Source: Xylaria sp. FL1777
Taxonomy: Eukaryota > Ascomycota > Sordariomycetes > Xylariales > Xylariaceae
Direction of reading: 5' to 3'
DNA length: 64,000 nucleotides
Assembly (NCBI GenBank): GCA_022578965.1
Contig: MU400563.1
Location: 62,001-126,000 of the forward strand
Each line of letters starts with the position of its first letter. Position 1 is the first letter of the stretch. Under the pieces are notes generated by a model. The model was not told the origin of the DNA. It saw only the letters and a list, made by a program, of their open reading frames with translations, and did no database searches. Positions 24,201 through 34,909 of this stretch are shown here, in pieces. The translations under genes were made by a program, and so were the position numbers.

Positions 24201-24842
24201 AGTGTTGTATGGAATGATGGACGTGTAACCTGCTGCAGCGCGACCGGCGAAGTTTGGGATGAAATAATGCCACGAGAGGAATCATTGCTTCGGCGTCGAG
24301 GGACCATAGGTAGCGGCGACGATGGACATCCCGGGGAAGGCGTTCGTACCACCACATCTTGAGGAAGTGGCCTTCGTGGACCTAACTGACCTAATCGGGA
24401 GTTTAGCGGTAACTTTCAAGTCTTAATTGGCGGTTGGGTAGATTACTATGGACTGACATGGCCCCCGAGCGTCCGATTTCTTTCCAGGCTTTGGCCGATG
24501 GGATCTTCGTCCCACAAAGATATACTGCGCTCTCTCTTCCTCCTCTCCTTTGGAGCTCCTGGTAGACAGCGTGCCAATCTAGTTGCTTCATCTTCTTGCG
24601 AACGCGCATTTGGCGAAGTTTAAAATCATAGGTCGATAAACTACAAAGGTTTGGTGTTCAAGCGCTGTAACGTGTCCAGGGCTAACTTACGGCGTAGTAG
24701 GGAAATCATAATCCCTTTCCATGATGGTTTTTATGTCGACGAGCTTTTTCCTCTGAACTTGGTATAGCTGCTGTAGCGTCGACTTGTGCCGTTCCCATAT
24801 ATCGTCCCTCCGCCGCACGGGAAGCTGTACAGGAGGAGGCAT
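21211..24842 (-). CDS. Clr5-domain ankyrin-repeat protein
   Basis: Large fungal protein with an N-terminal Clr5 domain and C-terminal ankyrin repeats. Exons: 24842-24691, 24640-24447, 24390-24091, 24014-21211; introns 50, 56, 76 bp; 1149 residues. The Clr5 domain spans residues about 15-90, split by intron 1. It starts DDIWERHKSTLQQLYQV and ends with QMRVRKKMKQLDWHAVY and GTKIPSAKAWKEIGRSGA. A Ser/Pro-rich linker follows. The large middle is helical with weak ankyrin character. The C-terminal repeats are clear: TPLQAAVKAGKLELVKSLI, ALQAACYLNY, TALQAAAEMGDIEIAIVLL, CALDWAAFEGRLDMTKFLL. The Clr5 name comes from a fission yeast silencing factor; the domain may bind DNA or chromatin. Such proteins are numerous and fast-evolving in Sordariomycetes. 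No signal peptide; probably nuclear or cytosolic. All splice phases agree. Confidence 0.87.
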
Positions 24843-26489
24843 TTGTGGCGGGCCTACCGGTAAGCAGGCTGAAAGATAGAATTTCCTTACAGGAGGGATA
24901 AAGAGAGCACTATTAAGTGTAGAAGAATACGAGAATGATAAAAGCTAATTCCTTAACCACGAGGGAAAGAGAGAACCTAAATCGATATCATTCATGTGAA
25001 GGGTATTTGGTCTGGTTCGGTGAGACTCCAACCAAGAGACACCAGCGACATACCTAGCTTATAAATGGTAGGATGAAGGTGATTGACTCATACACTATGC
25101 ATCACAGCTAGTATATATCATCCACAGCCTGCCTACTTATTGCATGAAAATGCATCGCATGAGTACCACCACTAAGCAATAAGCACCAATAAGCGGACGG
25201 TGAACCACAAGGATTCGCCAATCGGATTGATTATATACCACCTCCCAGTCGCCTACCGAAATTTTTTCTACTTACAACTGCCCAATACCAAATCCTGCAT
25301 AGGGTTTCTGGCTTGGTATGATTTGAAGGGCAATACCAGTTAGCTGTGGACAGCGGCGATGACGGTAGGCATTTCCAACCAAGCTGTTAGCAGCTACGGC
25401 CTAGCCTATATATACTACCTGTATAGTAACTATAGTGTTAGGACACTAGGTCCCTCCATCACCTCTACAACTACAACACACACACACACACACACACACA
25501 ATGGCAAAGCTTGACACAAGGCCTTCCTAGAATGGAGATAATGCTGGTGAGGAGCCCAATTTCCCGGAAAGAATTAAGCGGCTTAACTGCAGAGTTGAAT
25601 TCTGAGGTCCAGTCTCTAACCCCGGGTCCGTAGTAAGCCCCACTAACACCGGCCTCCACTATTCCGAGAGCCGTTCAACTCTACCTAGCCAGAAGATCAT
25701 CACCAGTTGCAAAACACTAGCCACAACTGTTAGTCTCTTCTCGAAATAATAATCCGTAAGGGAGGGTTCGGAAATGTCACGTAGAAAGCCTTGTCCAAGG
25801 GTTGCGAGAGCTGCGACGTGACTGACATTATATCTTATCCGGAATGTATGCTAAGGAAGAGCCGAAGCACTAGGTAATCGATGCTAGTGGCTGGCTGGCT
25901 GGCTCTAATTAGCAGATCCAGCTGTACCACTAACAATACTACCTATCAGGTTACCTACCTACTTGAGCGTCAATCTCCTTCCTGATCTCTCGCGCGTCTT
26001 AACCCTCCATGATGGCCTCGCGCTAAGCGGGAACTCGATTGTTAAAACGACGGCCTACCTCGATCGAAGTCTACGGTCGGTATTGTGACGAGATATCGTA
26101 GTGCAAACATTGTTGCGCTTGATAGACTTGGTGTCTCCGAACTTGCCCTGTTTGCAGGGGATGGTGGGCCTGATCTCTGCCATCTTCCAGGGGCATGCCT
26201 CTCCAGCTGAATCTTCAACTACTAGCTATTATAGACTACCAGCTTGCTCAGTATCTAGGGCCGATAGGTGTTGCACGCGCGATGGCCTCAACGTCGTTGT
26301 CGTTGTCGTCGCCGTCGTTGGAGTAGAGCAGACAAACGTAGCCCACCAAGCTGACATTAACATCGACCGTAATATCTACCCTCCACTTTATCGCTTTTCG
26401 AACGACAGCAGGGCCCTCAGCCAAACCAACTGGGAGGAAATCTGACACACCTTGGGGATCCGAGGGGGTCACTCTCGCCGTCTGCGATC
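24843..26489. other. Intergenic region with simple repeats
   Basis: No gene recognised. Contains an (AC)n run (separate entry) and four GGCT units at 25889-25904. Confidence 0.5.
25476..25500. repeat. (AC)n microsatellite
   Basis: Twelve AC units plus one A, uninterrupted. Confidence 0.9.
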
Positions 26490-27056
26490 CCCCGAGCCGG
26501 CGTTTGAAGATTTCCAGCTAAAAAGCACGACCAAGTCGAAGGGCGCAGTGTTGCGCAGCGTGACCTCGGCTCTCGTGGGCAATGCTAACATCCTAGGCGA
26601 GGGGCGTCTTCTATTCACCAATCGCGGCTCAATGACCGAGAATTCTACTGTTACCCCAGTACCAAACTTCTTTGATAGAGTACCGCCTAGGGCCGCAGCC
26701 AAGCGAGTAAGAGACGGCTTGAACAAGATAATTATCCCGACAAAGCAGGCAAACGTTCTCGTAGCGCCTAACTTTTTTCTAGAGGCGAAGGGGCTCGAGA
26801 GGTATCCCCTAAGTAGCACGGTGACAGGCAGTTTTATATAGTGTGCGTGGAGTTAACATGCATGCCCTATAAGATTACATTGAAGAGGAACCTGTCTACG
26901 ATGGCAACGCTTGAGCATTTACTTCGACCTCCTCGACGAGACATTCAAGTCATATGTGCACTATCCCACTGCCCCCACCATTCCTGGGCGGAGACCAGAC
27001 TGTCCCACCATTCAACTCAAAGCCTATGCTTGGAAAAATACCCTGGCTGGGTGACT
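26490..27056 (+). pseudogene. Relic of a fungal conserved protein with a nuclease-like ExK motif
   Basis: A broken copy of a conserved fungal family that I know only as hypothetical. One frame (to 26841) reads LVGNANILGEGRLLFTNRGS, then VPNFFDRVPP and PTKQANVLVAPNFFLEAKG. A different frame continues at about 26884 with EEEPVYDGNA and then a stop. A third frame holds YVHYPTAPTIPGRRPDCP and IQLKAYAWKNTLAG before another stop. The order of blocks matches the family, so at least two frameshifts and several stops have broken one ancestral gene. The N-terminal part of the family is not seen upstream. The PNFF...FLEAKG pattern resembles the catalytic D...ExK of PD-(D/E)XK folds; that is inference only. 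Confidence 0.5.
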
Positions 27057-27184
27057 CTCTGACGGTGGAGTTGCCGATCACTGCTTCTAAATGTATGCAG
27101 AAATCTCATGAACAAGATTAATCCAGGCCACCTCAACAACCCCGTACTCACTCGTCTAGCAGACCGGGAGATGGAATGGCAACA

Positions 27185-27431
27185 AGTTATCTTCCCGACA
27201 CTGACAAAAGCATCAAGCATTTACATTCCATCGACCCAGTTCATAATGATCATAATGACTTAAATCCAATGAACGTCGTGACCACCGAGGATGACACACC
27301 TATTATCATCGACCTCGACATCTGCAAGGCTCTTAGAACAGCACTCCAGTATTTGAAACGAACATACGGATAGTTCAATTTAGGTATACTTGGGTCACAA
27401 GGGAGTAATGATCTTGACGCTCTAAATGTGT
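27185..27431 (+). pseudogene. Relic of a protein-kinase-like gene
   Basis: One frame reads SIKHLHSIDPVHND, then a second HND, LNPMNVV and TPIIIDLDICK: the catalytic loop (HxD...N) and the metal-binding Asp of a fungal protein-kinase or phosphotransferase fold. The triplet His-Asn-Asp is doubled by a small tandem duplication in the loop. The frame ends at RTYG followed by TAG where the family usually has Trp. After a shift, SQGSNDLDALN, the usual continuation, appears at about 27398-27431. The N-lobe is missing. It is clearly not functional in this form. Confidence 0.55.
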
Positions 27432-27653
27432 TATATGTTTAAATGACTACATCGTCGCCAGAGAAGTTCCAGATGAAAGAATTGAAGGATGTTGTGCCTG
27501 TGTTAGTGCCGAGGAGCTGCTCCATAGACGCTCAACGCCCTTCTAGTGTCTATTTCGTTATGCTGTATAGTCCCATAGATAGTAATACGGCTCTGAAATC
27601 TCTTCTCACACATAATCATTCTGGGATACATTAGGAGTGTCTGATCATAAACA

Positions 27654-29650
27654 TTACAGTTTCGAACTCTTTGGTTTTCCGGTAATCAAGGAATTAGCGA
27701 TTTCCCTTAATGCTTCCTTTTGAACCTTCCCACTCCCGGTTAACGGGAAATTTTGCAAGTCGCTTCCTTCGCCAACCCAGAAAATATGCACCGGGGCTTT
27801 GTGGTATGCCAGTTGCTCTCTCACCCAAGCTTGAACCTTACTGGCCTCTACCTTCTCCGCCCCTCTTCGAGCCTCTAGGAACGAGCCCACGATCTCCCCA
27901 TATTTTGAATCCTTGATCCCGATAACCACAGCACTAGCGATGGCGGGATGCTGCATCAGGCGTTCCTCGATTTCCGAAGGATATATATTCTCACCCCCTG
28001 TTGACTCATTGCATGGTCAGAGCTGCACTACAAAATTCGAAGAAGAAATAGAATGGGGTAGTGGATTTGCGAACCTCGAATGATGATATCTTTGATCCTT
28101 CCGGTGACTGTACAATATCCGTCTTCATCTAGAAATCCCTCGTCGCCAGAATGCATCCACAAGACGCCAGATTCATCGAGCTTCATCACCTTCGCTGTCT
28201 GCTTCTGATCTCTCCAATACCCTTTCTGGAGGAGATATCCAGAAAAGCAAATCTCGCCTCTCTGGCCGATTGGTACTATTTTCCCTTCGGCATCAACGAC
28301 TTTCGCTGATGTGTGTGGCAAAGCTTGGCCCACGGTTGTCAGTTGCTTTTCCATCGAGTCCGATGGACTTGTCATGAACGCGATGGGCGACGTCTCCGTC
28401 ATTCCTTATTTTGAGTTAGCAAACGACGATTCTCTCGAAACCCGTTTTGTGTGATTGCGGACCATATACACTTGCCACGCCCTTCACTTTCAGTTTTGTC
28501 TGGATGTCCTCAATGAGCGACCGCGGAATGGGTGAACCACCGGAGACTCCTGTCTTTACCCCAGAGAAGTTCCATCCGGGCTTGATATGTTGTATATATG
28601 AAACCCACATGGTAGGCACACTCTGTAGTACTGTGCAACGCTCGCTTCGGACGCATTGTATCACGGCCGAAGGATCAAAGAGTTGACTGGGGAAAACAAT
28701 GGCAGCACCGTGGGTGATGGCTGTAAGCACCCCCAACACGAGTCCAGAGCAATGATACAAAGGTAGCGGACAACACATCACATCGCTGACGCTCAAGCCC
28801 ATCTGAAGTCCTGTCAGGTTGCCATTGTTGATTATGCCGCTGGTGGTTTAATCGTCGTTAGTAGCCTGTGATCTCTCTGCTTAGAATCAATTCTTACCGA
28901 TGTGTTAGCATGACGGCTTTCGGATTGCCTGTAGTCCCACTCGTAAACTGAAGATTACAGACGTCGTGTTGATCGACTTTCTTCTCCGCAGCATGGAAAG
29001 CCTCATCACTAACCCGTGCAGAAAGGAGTTGAAACTGACTGTACTGAATACACGCGGTCCTCGCTCTGTGCTCTTCCTCGTCCAGGAGAACGATGGTCTG
29101 TAGAGTTGGAAAATCTGATGCATCGCATATCAAGTCAAGGTACGCGCTATCACCTCTCGCAATACTTGTCGATAGGAATAAAACCTTGCACTCTGTTCCA
29201 GCGTTATTCATAAGCGATGGTGATATTGAGACATTTGTTCATACCACTATGCTTGAGAGCCCTGTGAAGCTCGACCGGGGCGTAGGTGATGTTGAGAACG
29301 ACCAGTATCGCACCAATTCGGCCAGCAGCAAAAAGCAAAGCACAATACTCAAGTCTGTTCCCCGCGAAAATCCCCACACGATCTCCTCTTGACACGCCCG
29401 ATGATAGCAAGGCTTTGGCAAGGACTCTGCTGTTCTCCTCTAGCTCTCCGTAACTCCATCGTGTTGAGGGACTGGAGAATGGAGCTATGACTGCAGGGCG
29501 ATTCTTGAAGGACTTTGATTGATTCCTGATAAGAAGCCCGAGGTCGAGGTCTATAAGTTGCACATCCTGCCGTCCATGTACGACAGATAGACCACTTTGA
29601 CCGTGATCAGGAGGATGATTGGGTGCTGAGTTTGATGAGTTAGAAGACAT
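27654..29650 (-). CDS. AMP-forming acyl-CoA synthetase, peroxisomal (SKL)
   Basis: Adenylate-forming ligase that activates a fatty or aryl acid to its CoA thioester. Exons: 29650-29245, 29192-28898, 28839-28463, 28404-28075, 27997-27654; introns 52, 58, 58, 77 bp; 583 residues. The P-loop core is LQFTSGTTGNPKAVMLTH (residues about 216-233). VYGMTETSP is the A5 motif. SGDEGFLDEDGYCTVTGRIK is A7/A8, followed by GGENIYPSEIEE. A catalytic lysine is expected in SGKVQKEALRE near the end. The protein ends KPKSSKL, a canonical PTS1, so it should be imported into peroxisomes, where such enzymes feed beta-oxidation or precursor supply. Intron 3 has an unusual GTCCGC donor and intron 4 GTTCGC, but frames require them. 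A TIR element starts 130 bp upstream of the ATG. Substrate chain length cannot be told. Confidence 0.9.
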
Positions 29651-29779
29651 TGTTCGTAAGGACCTTTTTCAAATTTTAAGATTATCTTTATGATAACAAG
29701 GTAGAGACGGGGACAGATGAAAGAGACCCAAGATGAAAACACGCAAGGGGATGACATGGCATATAATCGAGGACTTCTC

Positions 29780-29849
29780 TGGGCTGGGCCACCTAGGCTG
29801 GCCGTGGTTTATTTCCTACATTGGCCCCGCACCCACTTAGTTGCAGAAC
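29780..29849. repeat. Left terminal inverted repeat
   Basis: Begins TGGGCTGGGCCACC and ends GTTGCAGAAC. Two of the five differences from the right copy are G here and A there, in TpG/GpA contexts such as RIP would change. Confidence 0.8.
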
Positions 29850-30269
29850 TAATGTATAGAATTCCTAAAAAAAAAAGTAGATATACAATCCCTACATTGA
29901 GGCTGTTATTTATCAGTGCTGTAGAATGAGGGTAATTTTTTTAGTGTTGTAAAAGTCCTTATTATATATGGAATTATAGTAGAGTTATTAGAAATAAGTG
30001 CTAAGTTGAGGCTTAACAGCCTAACACATAATATGTTAGGCCACTAGCGGTTTGCATAGTATTAGCAGTAAAAGTAAAAATAGCTATAGCGTAGCTATTA
30101 ACGGCCCGATAGATTTTTGCCGGACTGTTAGACCATATATAATATTTATATAGCAGCAATAAATAACAGCCTTAATATGCACGCAACGTTTTTAGAGATT
30201 TTAGTGTTTAAAAGTTGCAAACGTAGCTTTATAGGGAGTACACCGCAAAATTTGGTGTGGCGGCTACTG

Positions 30270-30339
30270 GTTCTGCAACTACGTGGGTGCGCGGCCAACG
30301 TAGGAAATAAACCACGGCCAGCCTAGGTGGTCTAGCCCA
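30270..30339. repeat. Right terminal inverted repeat
   Basis: Reverse complement of the left repeat with five mismatches; ends at ...GGTGGTCTAGCCCA. Confidence 0.8.
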
Positions 30340-31090
30340 TCCAAACAACTATGTATGAACGCTATTGCCGATCAAAGGTGACGGAAATGAGCTGCCAGGT
30401 AGCACTTGGATGCCCGAGAGCACGGAGATGCCCAGAAAGTGGCCCCCCTTCATTCTCGATTCCACTATCAATAATCATGGGCATTCGGAAATAAGAGAGT
30501 TTTATTTGGTCAAACCCATACGTACGAGTGCTATAGGCCATGGGGATGAACTCATGGACCCTGTCATAGGCCTAGGTACCGGGATCAAGATGCCGAATGC
30601 GTTCGGTCCTCGGTGACCATCTCGAGTAATATTTATGAGGAAAAGCAGCCGAGGGTCGGGATGAGTCAAGCTACTTTTACCGGTTGCCGAGCACGCAAGC
30701 TTTCGATCACCGCCGTCTAGCATAAGGTCATCATCTTTTCCTCTCGTGCTGAGCAACTCGCGGTCGATGAGTATACGAAACGGCCTACGTTGGTCTTGTT
30801 AACTTCGATTTGCGCTCACACTATCCCGAGAATGGCACAGACTCTCAGAGCTTTAACTGCCCGACGGGACTGACTATAACAATGATGAGAGAAGACTGCT
30901 GATCCCGAATTGTACACCTTTACCTTTTCCGCTCTCCCCTTTTCAGTCACTGATCCTCGAGGCCATTGCATAACCATAAATTAGATCGCAAACACGTGCC
31001 TCTATCGATATTCCCGGCGTGCTTTCTCGCGTCTCTTCGCCAGTTGAGCTAAATTCTTCTGTTGACTATGATTGAGAGCCTTCTTTATCG
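30340..31090. other. Intergenic region
   Basis: Nothing recognisable between the TIR element and the GTPase-like relic. Confidence 0.45.
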
Positions 31091-31099
31091 CTGCCCACA

Positions 31100-31760
31100 A
31101 ACTTGCCACCTTCAGCAGAGAACCTAGGGGAATTAACAGGCAATATATTGATTTTAAGTCACCCTGGTGCGAAAGGTGTGTATTCCATCAGTATCAATGT
31201 TGGCAGCAAAGAGGTTATCCTCTTTGAATCGTCTGGGTTTGGTGACTGGCCAAGTCTGGAGATGTGTGCAATACAAGCAGCATGGTTAGAAGGATTGGCT
31301 GGTAATTATACAGACATATCACATCAAACTTGTATCAGTGGTACTGTCCAGTTGCAATTGACTGTGCGGATTCGAATACATCTCGGTGTGAGAAAGGGAA
31401 TCCAATTGTGTAAGAGGAGTAGCCATTCTCACTACAAGGGAGGCAAAGTGGCTGAAATTTTCCAATTGAAGAACATGGGGAGTCAACGTTTGAAATAATC
31501 TTAACTTTACTAGAAGGCTATTTATGTCAGCCCTAGCTTCTATACTAGTCGTGGGCATGCTTGAGTTTCACGATCCAGGGGAGGGATGCTTCTGCGACCA
31601 AGTAATTCAAAATTAACCTAGAGCTAGAGGTCAACATGCTGTAGAGGAATATAAGATAGCACACCGTGTTGGAAGGCCATATATAGGCTTTTTAGACTTG
31701 GTTGCCACCTCTGAAGAAGATCGTTCTCAGATTGCTCTTCAGGTTTTCACTATCTTTCAC
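31100..31760 (+). pseudogene. Relic of a fungal P-loop GTPase-like gene
   Basis: An open stretch includes INVGSKEVILFESSGFGDW followed by EMCAIQAAWLEGLAGNYTDI. This matches the beta3/switch II region (usually VxLIDTPGFDD) and the next helix of AIG1-like or dynamin-like fungal G-domain proteins. The key DTPG has become ESSG, and no Walker A (GxxxxGKS) is found upstream. The frame runs on to 31498 without family resemblance. A second coding-looking scrap at about 31640-31760 reads GRPYIGFLDLVATSEEDRSQ. I read it as a decayed gene; the family call is moderate. Confidence 0.38.
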
Positions 31761-33308
31761 TAGCCAGGACGGATGAAGATGGTCATAGTCCATGACGAAA
31801 ATTCTAATCTTATTTCCTCTATTTTGTCTGTGACTCGCTTAAGGAGCCAGCATCGAGAACAGAGGCATTCTTCTCTCTCTGCTTTCCGATTCACAGCCGA
31901 GGACGCGATGCCCAAGGACGCAAAGTATGATAGCCGCTTCAATAGCCACAAGCGCAATCCACAAGCCGTCGACGAAGGTGACGTCAAAGTCGCTTAGCAG
32001 TTCTTCGAGGTCGAACCGCATGCTTAGAGATGGATTCTAGGAGCACCCGATGTCGTTGGAGTGCAGCTACTAGTGTATGATATATCTGAGCGGATTAGCG
32101 CGAGTCGCGCGATGGTATTTTGGTTCTGCGTGTACTCTCCCAGGGTCAGCGGCGAATCCACAAGGAATAGTAATCTGGGAGAATAATGCCGAGGTAGAGG
32201 GGAATCGGCTTGCAGGTATTTCGTAAGCCATCTTACCTCCTGCAGTATTTCCTCCTCCTATCTTTGTCATCGAAAATGCATCGACGCGACGCCGCTATAT
32301 TCCCGGTAGTGGGGAATGGGATGAAATTCGTTGCTTGCTGTTTCGCAGAGGCGCACTGTCAAGTACGGTAGTTCAAGCGATCAACGAGCCGGGCACCAGG
32401 GTAAAGACAAAGAGACAGAATCAAGATGGCGTCAAAGAAAATTTTGCTTCGGACACAACGAGACCTAGGTATTCGTATCATTCGAAGTCGGCATAATGAA
32501 GCGCCACTTGTAGCCTTCCAGTGTCACGGCCTATAAAAGCCAACAACTCCTGAATAGTCTAGACGTTGTGCAGAGGGCATCTGCATAAATACCACAGATG
32601 CGCCGAGAGTTAGAAGGCGTCCGATGTATCACGGTACGACGCAAGGACATCTGACCCGCAACGAGTTATGAACACGTTGTGAGAAGTCATGCACCGAGTT
32701 TTCCCTAATGTAGCAGTTGATGGATATGCCGAGTTTGGCACGGCCTAGCGGCGGCGTGTTCATGCCTTGGAAAGCCGGTCCTGTGACATATTACTTACAG
32801 AATACCGGTATCATACCGGGAATGCCCAGATGTCATATCTGTATGTGATTAATTTGCTGGGATAACGAACTTCAAAGTAGCTGGTGTTCTTAGTTTAATA
32901 GCCTTTTACCCGGTCTATACGTGTCTATTTCAGCACCACTTCTTACAAATTGCAGGGGGTGTTGAGGGGTTCCATGATCCAGGCCAGGATGCCATTCTTG
33001 GCTGAGATCTGGGGATGTAACAGAATCTTTAAATACTGAGTACATACCGGGTATCATCTTAACGGTGGGGCCACCATAGAACATTGGCGCGTTACTATAC
33101 AGAATTACATTGATATAGATATACAGGTCATTAAGAGTCGTGATGCGTCCCAAGGTAACTCCGGCCCCAGCAAGGAGACACTAACCCCGCCGCGTTGTAC
33201 ATACCCAGATAATCCAAAAAAAAAAAAAAAAAAAAAAAAACGCCGGGTCGCTGCAATTGAGTTATTCAAGATGGTTCAAAGAAGAAAAGGTGGCGGTATC
33301 CCACACGA
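31761..33308. other. Intergenic region with an A25 tract
   Basis: No gene recognised. An uninterrupted run of 25 A lies at 33216-33240, close to the 3' end of the cytochrome c synthase gene. Confidence 0.5.
33216..33240. repeat. Poly(A) tract, 25 bp
   Basis: Uninterrupted A25 on the + strand. No retroelement coding sequence or target duplication is seen next to it, so a simple homopolymer is the safest reading. Confidence 0.85.
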
Positions 33309-34399
33309 TCACTGCTTTGTCGACTGGCTTTGCTGCTTTGCCATCTCGCGGGCGTCACCTCCTGATGCTCTCCACCAAACATCGCAGCCCCAGCGTAGTG
33401 TGCGCTCAACAGCAGCCATGGGTGTGATGGCAGGACGAACATCGAGGTAGAAGACGGGCTCTCCCGTTGGCTCGGGTTCTCCAGAATAGTAGTCGATGAT
33501 ATAGCGAATCTCCTTCCTCTCTCCGTTAACGTCGCGAGAAACGTACCAATCATGTCGGTCGAAAGGTGGTTCCGTCCTGAGAGCGAGATGTTAGAGATCT
33601 CGTAGTGTCAGACAAAGTTCAGGGAAAATAAACCTACGCGTATGCGGCAGGATATATCCAACCCATGACCTGGATCATGGCGGCCTTAGGCGTCATCTCC
33701 GTCGGTCTGCCCTGGAAGCGTACAAGACTAGGGGCTAAGTCCTGCACCTCCTTCTCGTAGCCGTATTTCTTCACAGTAGACTCGAAGTTCTCCTCGCCAC
33801 GACTGCACTTGCGCCAGCCTTTGTATAGTCCGCCGGCAAAGCGCTTCTCCCACTCCATGATCTCCCCCCAGGCCCCCTCGTTCAGGAAGTTGTGTACACC
33901 GACCATGCTTTCTACGGCGGTGACGTCTGTATCCGTGTAGCCCTTGCGCAGCAGTGCATTATACATCTGCTGCGGTGAGGGGTATTCCCAGTTGCCTGTA
34001 CCGTCTCCTCTGGGTATTGTCGAGGGCTCGCGTTCTAGGGGGAGCACATGCGTCTGGTTGGGTGCCCGGGACTGCGACAGGTTCCTGAACATGTAGTTCA
34101 GGGGGTTGAGCTTCGATATGGCGGACTGCGACTCGGGCTCGGCATCGGCTGTCCGGGATGCGTGCGATACGGGACATGCCGACGGCAACGAGGTCATGGC
34201 ATCGGCGCTCTTCTGGTGCTTATGCATAGGGCATCCTGGCTGTTGGACATCAGCACGACGGTGCACATAGCTGCAAGTAGCCTGAGGCGTGGTTTCTTAC
34301 AGGTGGTGATGCCGCACCATCGCGGGACAGGGCAAATGCGCGATGGGACGCAGGTGATTGCGGTGGAGGGTTAGGAGCGTCCGCCCAAAACCAACCCAT
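33309..34399 (-). CDS. cyc3: Holocytochrome c synthase (cytochrome c heme lyase)
   Basis: Mitochondrial intermembrane-space enzyme that joins heme to the CxxCH motif of cytochrome c. Exons: 34399-34301, 34239-33638, 33576-33309; introns 61 and 61 bp; 322 residues. MGWFWAD is the usual N-terminus. Two Cys-Pro heme-regulatory motifs are present, GCPMHK and ACPVSH. The core contains [35 protein letters not shown], and [20 protein letters not shown], with the conserved His of the heme-binding region; then [12 protein letters not shown]. The stop at 33309 is chosen from the correct frame, which ends KQQSQSTKQ. It is divergent from the mitochondrial UbiB kinase gene at 34910. The paralogue for cytochrome c1 (Cyt2 type) is similar, so the exact client protein is inferred. 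Confidence 0.93.
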
Positions 34400-34909
34400 G
34401 GTGGCGAACAATAAACTAATAGGACGATGGTGCGAGTAAGATGCGCTATGTATTAGAAGCCGTTGGTTGGTCTTATTAAGAAACTGGGAAGAATGTGCAA
34501 TGGTGATGGTGATATCTCTAGGGAAGAGGCAAAGTTGCGGCCCTAACCTACTTTTTCGATAAGAATCCGGGATTGATCTACTTGTATGTGCATAAGTATG
34601 TATTTACTGTAGGATATGTCTTATTTAAATGCATCGGGATCTTTTAATTGTATCTATGCAGCAAAGCATTCGGTCTTTTTCTTCATAAGATAAGATACTT
34701 CGCTACTTTAAAGTACCTGGTCAATGTCCGTCCTCTACGTCACAGGTCCGAAATTCTGCTGCTTGCGATGATGTTTATATCTTTGCTATCCTCGTTTCCA
34801 TGAGGCCGTTTCATAGAACACCCTCGTTTCGACCAACATCGACAACCGGGGCATTACGCGACTATGTTCATGCCGCATTCTCAATGCGAACCCCAAGCTC
34901 TTTGAAGAT
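34400..34909. promoter_or_regulatory. Shared divergent promoter of two mitochondrial genes
   Basis: The 510 bp between the start codons of the cytochrome c synthase and UbiB-kinase genes must hold both promoters. I see no unambiguous TATA box; an ATTTAAAT word lies at about 34623. Confidence 0.55.

Larger units (their letters stand above)
29780..30339. mobile_element. MITE-like element with 70-bp terminal inverted repeats
   Basis: A 560-bp non-coding element bounded by 70-bp inverted repeats that match at 65 of 70 positions. The interior is AT-rich and has no coding trace. A shorter inverted pair (AGGCTGTTATTTAT at about 29900 and its complement at about 30160) lies inside, giving a nested fold-back structure. 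No clear target-site duplication: only TC is shared by both flanks, so the superfamily is undetermined. It sits in the promoter region of the acyl-CoA synthetase. Confidence 0.78.

Noticed and set aside
29778..30341. TC dinucleotide as target-site duplication of the TIR element
   Set aside because: Two bases shared by both flanks can be chance, and no longer duplication is present, so the superfamily was not assigned.
33216..33240. A25 tract as the tail of a LINE or processed pseudogene
   Set aside because: No reverse-transcribed coding trace upstream and no flanking target duplication visible.
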